Shown: positions 56,360 to 64,000 of the stretch, one piece after another
Position numbering within the stretch: position 1 is the first letter of the stretch
How the letters are laid out: every line of letters starts with the position of its first letter
NCBI GenBank assembly: GCA_021432635.1
Contig: MU270097.1
Location: 124,001 to 188,000, forward strand
From: Thozetella sp. PMI_491
Lineage: Eukaryota > Ascomycota > Sordariomycetes > Chaetosphaeriales > Chaetosphaeriaceae
Length of the DNA: 64,000 nt
Direction: 5' to 3'
Notes under the pieces: generated by a model
The model's database searches: none
Seen by the model: only the letters and a program-made list of their open reading frames with translations
Told to the model about the DNA's origin: nothing
Translations under genes and position numbers: made by a program

Positions 56360-57885
56360 TCACAGCACACTCAGATCCAATGGGACGCTGCTGCCTCGCC
56401 CGGCGCGGTACCGTTTCTGCCCCCCAACAAAGTCTCGCGGCTTAGGAAACTTGTCTTCTGACACGAATTTCCACCGAGGATCCTGCACGGTATATCGCTC
56501 GCCACCGCCGCCACCGCCGCCACCGCCACCTCCTCCGGGCGGGCTCGTCACGTTCCGCGTTGGGCTGGGAGACTTTGCGCCGCTGCCGTTCGGCGCGAGG
56601 GTGAAGCTACTGGGGTCAAGGAGGGATGCCCTAAGTCCTGATGGCGCACGCGATCTAGCCGGCACGGCTGACATCGAGGGTGGCGCAGATGGTGGCGGCG
56701 GGGGTGCGCTCGGCGGGCTGGGTGCCGATCGTGGTGTGTGACTAGGTGGTGGAGGTGGTGGAGGGGCAGAAGTAGGAGATGAAGCACCGGCGGCCGCACG
56801 CGCAGCTTGCATGGCAACGCTCTGGGAGAAGCCATTCGGCGCCGATGACGGCGGAGGGGGCGGCGGCTGGGAGCGTCCGGGCGGCGGCGGCAGCCTTGGG
56901 GCAGCGGATGGAGGAGGTGGTGGAGGGGCAGGCGGGGCCGAGGGAGCGGAGAATGGTGGTAGAGGCGGAGGCGGAGCGGGTGCCCCGGGGACGGGAGGGG
57001 CTGAGGGAGCTGTCGATGAGGGCTTCCGTGAGGTAGGTGGTGGTGGCGGCTTCTTTCCGATAGGGGGAGGGGGTCCCTTGTTGAAGCTCATCATAGACGC
57101 CGACGACATCGGACGTGGAGCATCAGCGTTTGCTGTTCTCCTCAAGTTTGCGATCGAAGGGTGGAAAGACGGCCCTGCTGGGGCTGGGAAGGATGGCCGG
57201 CCTGGTGGGATGGCCGGCGCGGCGCCGGTAGGAGGCCTAGGCGCTGACATAGGTGGAGGTCTTGGGGCTGATCGAGAGGTGGACTCGGGGTCAGAGAGAT
57301 ACGATGCGTCTCTGTTGGCTGAGAGCTGTTAGAATCGCAGAGAAGGGGTCTGTCGGCGACCAGTAAAGACTCACCTCCTGTGTCCACACCACCTCCTGTC
57401 TTTCTGAGCTTGGGCATTCCCCCAGCGAACAAACCTCCGAGCTGTGGCGCCGAGTCCATGATCGAGCTCGCTGTCTGGTTCCTGTCGCTTTGGTCGCTGT
57501 TGCTCCTGGCCCTGTTACCGGGGATCGGCGGCGCGAGACCGGCCGGTGCCTTGGGCATGCTGCCCATGCCGGGCACCGGGGGGGCACCGCCAAGGGGCGA
57601 CGGGCCTGGACCGCCTGAGCCTTTGCCTACTTGAGGTGCCGATCGGTCATTTGTGACGGCCTTCTTCAGTGCTCTTCCCTTGTGGATATCGGATAGGAGG
57701 GCTCCCTGTGCCGGCGTGTGTCAGTCAAGTCCGGAGGCACCTGCCAAGTTCGCGTAACTCACTCGGTTGGCCGGAGGGGGCCGGGCCGGAAGACCACCTC
57801 CCCCCGGCGGCGGAGGAGGCGGTGGCGGCGGAGGGCCACCCATTCCCGGCGGAGGCGGAGGCGGCGGAGGAGGTGGAGGAGGCAT
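56360..57885 (-). CDS. Verprolin/WIP-type actin regulator with WH2 domain
   Basis: Three exons, 57885-57763, 57705-57375 and 57318-56360, give 470 residues; introns are 57 and 56 bp with GTGAGT donors and CAG acceptors. The protein opens with a polyproline run (MPPPPPPPPPPPGMGG). A WH2 actin-binding motif follows at residues 42-62 (GALLSDIHKGRALKKAV). Then comes a long Pro/Ser/Ala-rich middle with many PPPPP profilin/SH3 sites. The C-terminus, VQDPRWKFVSEDKFPKPRDF, matches the WASP-binding region of verprolin/WIP proteins. Verprolin recruits WASP (Las17) and Arp2/3 to cortical actin patches for endocytosis and polarised growth. Identification is firm from the WH2 plus the C-terminal motif. 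Confidence 0.92.
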
Positions 57886-58540
57886 GGCGGAATGGGACGC
57901 AGTCCAACTGATCCAGACTACTCGGGATGTGGCTCGGGTTCAGCTTGGGCCGTCGCGGCTCTCGCCAGCGGCAGATCGGTAAACTTCCACGTAGCTGAGG
58001 TAGAAAGAGCCGGTCGATATATCAGAGGGATGAATGCTTGAGTTTGGAGACTTGGAGGAGTGGTTCAGACAGTATTAGAGGATGGAGAGGAGCGACGGCG
58101 ATGTGAAATGGAAAGGTTGGGCCAAGACGTGCCCGTACCGAAACAACCGCTCTGTCGTTGGCTGTAGCCTTGAGGGCTGCGTGCGTCACCGGTCGTATGG
58201 CTCAGCCACACGCCCCGAACGCCACAGCTACAAGTGGGTCCCGTGGGGGTTTCCTTGGGCTTGAGCTTCTGAGCTCCAGCCAGGGGAAAGACTGGGGTTG
58301 CATTTTGGGCCAATCGATCTGTACTGATCCGCGTCAAGCTTTTGGCGACAACAAAATTTCACATCGACGCCGTCGAACTCTTTACCTTTTTTTTAATATA
58401 TTCGTTCTTTGTGCCCTGCCACTCACTCGCCTCCCTAACTCACTCCACTGGATTGCCGGCCCGCCCGCCGTCGCCCACTTCTGTCCAATTGTCCTGTAAC
58501 TGGAGGCCTCTCAGGCGCGTTTCCAAGAGCTGGAGCACCG
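57886..58540. other. Divergent promoter region, verprolin / mitochondrial protein
   Basis: 655 bp between divergent starts, with a T-rich TTTTTTTTAATATATTC word near 58388-58403. The CT-rich leader of the + gene follows. No separate gene is seen. Confidence 0.5.
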
Positions 58541-59911
58541 ATGCTTCGTCCCTTCCCCCGGCCGCCCGTCTCGAGACGGCAGCTCTGCCATGCCTGCGAG
58601 CAAATTTTCTCCCGAGGCCTGACGCACCCCGCCAAGCATTCCTTTGTGACATTGAATGTCGGCTCCCGCCCAGCCAAGATATACCAAGAGGCGCCGTCAA
58701 GGTCGATCCCGATACGGCAGTTTGCGACCGCGAGAAGCGCCTCCCTGAGAAAACAGGCCGAGCCGAGGAAACAAGCGGGGAAGCCGAGTGAGAGGCAGGA
58801 ATCTAGGTTCCAGAGCGTGGAGCATGAAAAGACGCCTAGGCAAGAACGCCCGCAGACTGCACAGCGCCAACAGCCCGACTTCGAGAGCCTCAATGACCTG
58901 GTTGCGGCCGTCGATCGTGTCGCCAGGACGTTTCTGGCCCAGCAGGGAATCCCGTCCGAGGACACCTCGTTCGAGGCTCTGCGCGCCTGTGCCCAGGCAG
59001 ATCTCAAGCGCATCCACGACATCGAGAGGCACCAGGCTTCCTCCGCAGTGACCACGTTGCCGCTCCTGGAGCTCGACAAGACCAAGAAGGGCGGCCGGTT
59101 AACGAGCCCAGCCCAGCACGCGGGGCAGCCTGAATTGCTCAGTGCGCAGGATGCAGTGGATAGGATATCCACAGCGGCATACGCTATCATCTCGCATCCC
59201 AACGTCGTCATTACCCCGAAACTACTCAAGACGTACGTCAAAATTCAGTCACATTTTGGCAGGCCAGAGTCGCTGCCCGAAGTACTCGAGCTCTTCGCGG
59301 CCAAGCCCGAGCCCCGCCTCGCCGGAGATGCCATCGAGTATGCTGCGCGGAATCCGAACAAGGCGGCCAACGCCGTCGAGAAAGAGGTGGCCGACGCGGC
59401 ACTCGAGGCGGCTATCGAGGCCAAGAACCTAGACGCCGCCATTGGCATCGTCGAGGCTACCTACGCTACTACAGCCCACGTCCGATCCAAGATCCTTAAG
59501 GGGGTGCTAGTGCCGGGGATCTTCATCACCCTTGCGCCGATCGCAGCCGGCCTTCTGGCGCAGCAATTCTCTCTCTTTCAGGACTCGCTGGACCAGAGCC
59601 TGGCCACCAAGATTGCACTCGCGGGCATCCTCGCCTACGTGGGCTTTATGGCGTCCCTTGGCGTCGTTGTGGTGGCAACGACAAACGACCAGATGAAACG
59701 CGTGACTTGGACCCCGGGCACGCCGTTGAGAGACAGATGGATGCGCGAAGATGAACGGGCGGCCCTCGATAAGGTCGCCTGCGCTTTTGGCTATTCTGAG
59801 AAGCTGCGATGGGGCGAAGAAGTGGGACCAGAATGGGAAGCGCTCCGCGAGTACATCCTGAGGAAGAGCATGATCCTGGATTCGGTCGAGCTCATGGAGG
59901 ACGTGAACTAG
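58541..59911 (+). CDS. Predicted mitochondrial inner-membrane protein, fungal, unknown function
   Basis: A single exon of 456 residues. The N-terminus is Arg/Ser-rich with no acidic residues (MLRPFPRPPVSRRQLC, later SIPIRQFATARSASLRKQAE), a good mitochondrial presequence. The middle is an alpha-helical, Ala-rich region (residues 120-315) with repeat-like helices (AGDAIEYAARNPNKAANAVE). Two membrane spans follow, about 321-345 (GVLVPGIFITLAPIAAGLLA) and 360-385 (IALAGILAYVGFMASLGVVV), with a short loop between. A conserved-looking tail contains KRVTWTPGTPLRDRWMREDE and GPEWEALREYILRKSMILD. I do not recognise a named family; the tail resembles fungal mitochondrial membrane proteins of unknown role. 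Confidence 0.8.
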   Translation: MLRPFPRPPVSRRQLCHACEQIFSRGLTHPAKHSFVTLNVGSRPAKIYQEAPSRSIPIRQFATARSASLRKQAEPRKQAGKPSERQESRFQSVEHEKTPRQERPQTAQRQQPDFESLNDLVAAVDRVARTFLAQQGIPSEDTSFEALRACAQADLKRIHDIERHQASSAVTTLPLLELDKTKKGGRLTSPAQHAGQPELLSAQDAVDRISTAAYAIISHPNVVITPKLLKTYVKIQSHFGRPESLPEVLELFAAKPEPRLAGDAIEYAARNPNKAANAVEKEVADAALEAAIEAKNLDAAIGIVEATYATTAHVRSKILKGVLVPGIFITLAPIAAGLLAQQFSLFQDSLDQSLATKIALAGILAYVGFMASLGVVVVATTNDQMKRVTWTPGTPLRDRWMREDERAALDKVACAFGYSEKLRWGEEVGPEWEALREYILRKSMILDSVELMEDVN

Positions 59912-60707
59912 GCGCGCTAGCTGTCTTGAGAGATGGAGAGACAGCCTAGGCCCTAGCCTTCCGGGAGATAGCGCGTCAGGATGAGGCATTGAGTCGAGAC
60001 GGAGGGCGGACCGTGGCATGCCAGTGCAAAATTTAGCAGCTTTAGCGCTTGGCGCCGCACGTCCGGGCACTCTGGCCCGGGTGATGCTTGGCTGGAGGTC
60101 CTTGCCGGCCTACGTCCAAGGATCGGCAGTCCCTGCCTCGGTGCGCCGAAGCTGCCAAGAAGGTAGAACACACCGCTCCACGATGCCGTTGGCCGGATGA
60201 GGAAACCAAGACTTTCACCACGGGCTATGTGCAACACGTTTGTGCGACCTGTACATACAGTTTGCGGCCGAATCATTAATTGTCTTAGACACACAGCCCC
60301 CCAATTCCACTTCTGGATGGAGAGCAAAGCCCGGCATCCTCGCGTCTATGCTCCACCGGGTTGTCTACGTCACTTATCTTCGACGCTTACATGTGTTAGA
60401 CGTGGCGGCCTGGCATGGCTCATGTTTTACTTCGTTTCGACTGGCGTGATAAGGCGGGTGGACCATGTGACCGACCGTCTACAGCAGGCCCCTATCCGTC
60501 AGCCCATGCCTCCTTTTGTATATCAATAAACCATCACCTATTCTCCAGGGCCAAGCAGTGTCCCCTCCAGAGAGCTCATCGCCCCCAGATTGCCACATCA
60601 GATCCGGCCGCGGCTCTTGGTCGACATACTCTCCTACACTAGCTGCAGGTCAACAAGAACTGCAAAAGCCCATCTGTTTCTTACCCTCACTGCTCGCTCT
60701 ACCAAAG
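59912..60707. other. Intergenic: promoter side of the four-helix membrane protein
   Basis: No gene recognised. TTGTATATCAATAAACC near 60517-60533 could hold a TATA element for the downstream gene. Confidence 0.45.
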
Positions 60708-61475
60708 ATGGCCGGGAGTAACGACAATATCCGACCAGAGAAGTGCCAGCGGTACGCTGGCATCCTCTCCCCTATCGGAAGGACGGGGTACGAGCTGATC
60801 TACTGGATCCTGTTCTCGTTCACCTTGATCCTTCTCCTCCTCACCTCGCATTCGTTCTCGAGGTTAGTCGCTACTTCGCATCACCCCAGAGCCCCTCTCC
60901 TGCACTCTGATCTGTCTAAAACTCGCGCCAGGCTCATGAAGAGACTCGATGCCAAACCACCTCCGCCCACCGAGAAGCGGACTCTCCTCCTCAAGAGGTG
61001 CCTTTACCTAGGGGTCGTCTGTGTCTTGTTTTCGATCGTCGCCAACATCTTCGAGGTGTACGCCCTGCTCGCGTTGCAGTTCTGCGATGGCGAGGACCTG
61101 ATGCAGCTGTACTGGTCCAGCTGGACGGCCATGCAGTTCGGCGCTGTCATCGCCATCCTCGGCACGGTGCTCAACGTCGTCCACCAGCTGCAGGGAAACA
61201 ACGGCCCTCCGTGGAACCTGGCCCTCGGCACCCCCATCCTCATCTTCACAGGCGTCGGCCATGCGGTGCACGTCGCCGCCCGCGGCCCGGTCAAGCGGCT
61301 GCACAGTCGGTCCCGCTCGCGCAAGGACTCGGCGGTGACGGTCCAGGACATGAACGAGTCGGGGCTGCCGATGAGCTGGCAGAACACGCTCGACGGCGGC
61401 CAGCAGAGCCCGGGGACCGGCAGCGAGCCTGTGACCCCGCCGGGGAACCAGGCACAGAGGAAGGAGGGCTGTTGA
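60708..61475 (+). CDS. Four-span fungal membrane protein of unknown function
   Basis: From ATG 60708 (MAGSNDNIRPEKCQRYAGIL), exons 60708-60862 and 60932-61475 give 232 residues if a 69-bp intron (GTTAGT donor, CTAAA branch, CAG acceptor) is removed. The intron is a multiple of three and contains no stop, so the retained form would be 255 residues. There are four hydrophobic spans: ELIYWILFSFTLILLLL, LYLGVVCVLFSIVANIF, MQFGAVIAILGTVLNVV and LGTPILIFTGVGHAVHV. The C-terminus is a hydrophilic Ser/Arg tail (LHSRSRSRKDSAVTVQD). I do not recognise the family. The insertion coded by the intron would lie in the loop after span 1, so splicing is the more likely form. Confidence 0.75.
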   Translation: MAGSNDNIRPEKCQRYAGILSPIGRTGYELIYWILFSFTLILLLLTSHSFSRLVATSHHPRAPLLHSDLSKTRARLMKRLDAKPPPPTEKRTLLLKRCLYLGVVCVLFSIVANIFEVYALLALQFCDGEDLMQLYWSSWTAMQFGAVIAILGTVLNVVHQLQGNNGPPWNLALGTPILIFTGVGHAVHVAARGPVKRLHSRSRSRKDSAVTVQDMNESGLPMSWQNTLDGGQQSPGTGSEPVTPPGNQAQRKEGC

Positions 61476-62288
61476 GCATGCCCCCCGGGCGCCAGTGCAG
61501 CACTCGTGCGTCGGCCGGGTGCTAGGGCGCCCGGAATTCAGACTTTAGCGCTTCGGTTTTGGAAAATTGGGATGGCCGGTTCGCCCGTGGCCACACAAGT
61601 ATCTTGTATTTTTGACCTTTTGGGACTGCGAAACCGCGCGGTGCAATGGACGACCCAGATTGCGGAAAGGATAGCATATGAGATACCAGGCCTACCTGCT
61701 ACTACAGATAGGCAGAGACCATCGCGTTTCGATTCCTCTAGAGATTAGCTGAGCAGACTATTACTCTAATGCTATTTCTCTTCTCTTATCCTCTCATTCA
61801 ACCTTTTTATTTATCTTGTAGCCGTGATGTTCAACGAAACAGGCCTCCAGGGGTCCAAATTCCCAGAAATGGACGATGTCGTTGGGCAGATCTTCCCAAT
61901 TACAGCATGCGGCTCTCGGCCTCTTAAGACCTGTTCAACACTAGGTTTGTCTCAACGAGCTATCCTATAAGGTTCTCATTCCAGCCTCGTGGGCGACTCG
62001 CGGCGCATCAGACAGCAGCGTCGATCCATACTAGCGAGGTCGCACAGGGAGTGGCCCAGGCCCTCCAGTCCAATTGCACTTGTTTGCGGGGTAAACGCTC
62101 GCTGTACGTCAAAAAGGTAAATCGAGCTACACAGGCAGGACACACCGAATAAGGCCATCGGAGGAAGCAGGAACCAGAACTGCCCACCGCTCTCTCGCCT
62201 TCTCTGCCTCTCTCTTCTCCGTCACCGATTCTCTTCTCCGTCACCGATATCGTTCCAGCGGTCTCACTTCTACGGCGGTCTAGCACAG
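61476..62288. other. Intergenic: promoter side of the aldolase gene
   Basis: About 0.8 kb with no gene recognised. A direct repeat of TTCTCTTCTCCGTCACCGAT-like sequence (about 62212-62250) lies in the leader just before the aldolase start. Confidence 0.5.
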
Positions 62289-63489
62289 ATGGCCACGGCC
62301 GGGCTTCTGCCACGTCTCGCACTGCCTCCTTTAACACTCGGTAGCTCGTGCAGATCACTCTTGCCGCGAGTCGCACCAGCTCTGCGGGCTTCCTTGCCGC
62401 GCAATCTCAGGCAATTTAGGTCCACCGCTGCTCGGCCCAAGATGCTACAGGCCAACCGGCTCAAGCGCGCCTTCGTCGACGGCAGCGGCCCGTCTTTTGG
62501 GCTCTGGCAGATGCTGCCCGGGTCCAATGTCGCACGAGTGCTGGCGAGGGCCGGAGTGGACTGGGTCATGGTGGACTGCGAACACGGCGCCATGGACGGT
62601 AAGCAAAGCCTGCTCGCTTTCCCGCGGTCGACGGCCACCGCGTCTCTGGACACAGAGCGAGGCCGCTCGTACCGAAGGCGTTCTGACGGTGTGACGCAGA
62701 CGCGGCCATGCATGAGGCTGTGCCAGCCATCGCTGCCCTCGGTGTCTCTCCGCTTGTCAGGATACCGGACCTCCAGCCATGGATGGTGAAGCGTGAGTTC
62801 CCGAACCTCCAGCCTTGTCTTTGTTGTCGGCTTGCCTCGTCCCTCTGCATTCGCCCGCTAAGCTGCTGTCTCATAGGAGCGCTGGACAGTGGCGCCCATG
62901 GAGTATGTTGTGCCAAGAACCCCCTCTCCTCGCTGCCACAGGCGGGTCTGACATTGACAAGGTGCTGGTGCCTTTAATCCGCACCGTGCAGGAGGTCAAG
63001 GACCTAGTTGCGTCCGCCAAGTTCCCGCCTCACGGCCGCCGAGGCTTTGGATCCCCGTTCGCAATGCAGAACTTTAATCCCATGCCGAGCATGTCAGAGT
63101 ACCTCCAGCAGGCTAATGATAGCCTGCTAGTGATGGTGCAGATCGAGACGCAAGAGGCGCTGGATGCCGTCGACGAGATCGCCCCGCTCGTGGACGTGCT
63201 CTTTATCGGGCCGTTCGATCTGGGTAACAACATTGGGCACCCCATCATCGACGGTAAGATGGACCCGGAGCTACACGACGCCATCGCTCGGGTCCTAGAC
63301 GCGACAAACAAAGCTGGCAAGAAATGTGGCATTTACTGCACTAGCGGCGAGCAGGCGCGGCACTATGCGGATATGGGCTTCCACATGATCACCGTTGCGA
63401 CTGATGTCACAGCACTGCAGGCGGTGGTGGTGGATGCTTTGGCCACGGCCAGAGGCCAGGCCAAGCCGCAGAGAGCTGCCTCGTATTAG
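62289..63489 (+). CDS. HpcH/HpaI family aldolase with likely mitochondrial presequence
   Basis: Four exons, 62289-62598, 62700-62792, 62877-62902 and 62962-63489, give 318 residues. The N-terminus is rich in Arg, Leu and Ser (FRSTAARPKM), suggesting mitochondrial import. The TIM-barrel core shows SGPSFGLWQMLPGSNVARVL, DWVMVDCEHGAMD, PLVRIPDLQPWMVKRALDSG, AHGVLVPLIRTVQEVKDLV, GRRGFGSPFAMQNF, metal-ligand Glu in MVQIETQEALD and Asp in FIGPFDLGNNIG. Members cleave 2-keto-3-deoxy sugar acids or hydroxy-oxo acids with a divalent metal and release pyruvate or an aldehyde. The substrate is unknown. Exon 3 is only 26 nt. Intron 3 ends in AAG (62959-62961), the only site that keeps AHGVLVPLIR in frame. 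Confidence 0.9.
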
Positions 63490-63673
63490 CCCGAAGCTGG
63501 GATCTGGCATCGATAGATAATTACAGATATACAAAAGTATACACATGTCCCTAGCGGCGGCGAGACGCGCACTGCCAGGCGCAAATTGCATTAGCGTCGG
63601 TAGCCAGGCCGTCCCGGCGAGCCAAGAGGGGGCTCGGATAAACAAGCAAAAGGGCCAAGCTCGGCGAAACCCT

Positions 63674-64000
63674 CTAGGACGTCTCGACTACGTCCATCTT
63701 TGCCTTCACTTCATCGGGCGTAAATCGATGCATCAGCTTGACGGCCCGCCCGCAGAGCGCAGGCTCCTCGTCTGGCGCCTGGGCTTTGCTGATGTGGATC
63801 TACCCAAGTCGAGAGGTCAGCCAAGATTTCTTGGTGCCCAAGAAGATCTAGATATCGCGTCTTGGCTCGGGTCCTGTCTCGCCACGGACCCACGAGAGAA
63901 GCATAAGAACCAAGTACTCACGACCGGCACATCGAAATCGTACAGATCCCGCCAGGCCTTGGCCTTGGGATCAACAATATCGACCTCCTTGTAGGCAAAT
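63674..64000 (-). CDS. Glutaredoxin-like DUF836 protein, partial (N-terminus beyond the window)
   Basis: The right edge cuts the gene. Two exons are visible: 64000-63922 (starting within a codon) and 63799-63674, joined over a 122-bp intron (GTGAGT...TAG). They encode about 68 residues: FAYKEVDIVDPKAKAWRDLY, DFDVPVIHISKAQ, then CGRAVKLMHRFTPDEVKAKM and DVVETS before the stop. This is the C-terminal half of the thioredoxin-fold DUF836 family (yeast YDR286C-like), with the cis-Pro segment FDVPVIH. The expected N-terminal CxxC site lies outside the window. The family is glutaredoxin-like; cellular role and location are not known from this fragment. Confidence 0.85.

Overview
The window is nuclear DNA of a filamentous ascomycete (Pezizomycotina, probably a Sordariomycete). 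It is GC-rich, most genes are split by short introns of about 50-125 bp with GTRNGT donors, and several families are fungus-specific (CFEM protein, Zn2Cys6 regulator with a fungal-specific domain, Ssr4, fungal complex I 12-kDa subunit). I joined exons by hand from splice signals, reading frame and conserved motifs. Every gene reported as complete gives an exact multiple of three after splicing.

Layout. 1-2.7 kb: an unrecognised coding-like segment and two long G homopolymers. 2.8-6.2 kb: a secreted CFEM protein (+) and an alpha/beta hydrolase (-). 7.4-12.1 kb: a SIT4-associated (SAPS) protein (-), then about 3.4 kb without a recognisable gene. 15.5-24 kb: a GNAT acetyltransferase (+), a Zn2Cys6 regulator (-), a DUF202 membrane protein (-) and a repetitive GPI-type wall protein (+). 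25-36 kb: Ssr4 of SWI/SNF and RSC (-), 6-phosphogluconate dehydrogenase (-), an RBM42-like RNA-binding protein (+) and a SLC35C2/TPT-type transporter (-). 38.8-41.3 kb: a GH15 glucoamylase/trehalase-type enzyme (+).

41.5-48.5 kb is a compact housekeeping block: a histone-fold TFIID-type subunit (-) divergent from TAF7 (+), then mitoribosomal mL54 (-) and a complex I subunit (-), the latter divergent from a nucleolin/NSR1-type nucleolar protein (+). 49.7-64 kb: a predicted single-pass membrane protein (-), a disordered orphan (+), verprolin (-), a mitochondrial membrane protein (+), a four-helix membrane protein (+), a HpcH/HpaI aldolase with a likely mitochondrial presequence (+) and, cut by the right edge, a glutaredoxin-like DUF836 protein (-).

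No biosynthetic cluster, CRISPR array, tRNA, rRNA or intact mobile element was seen. The most unusual signals concern splicing: a 5-nt microexon that supplies part of the conserved RNWDYR motif of the GH15 enzyme, and a high share of introns ending in AAG (6 of 36 reconstructed).
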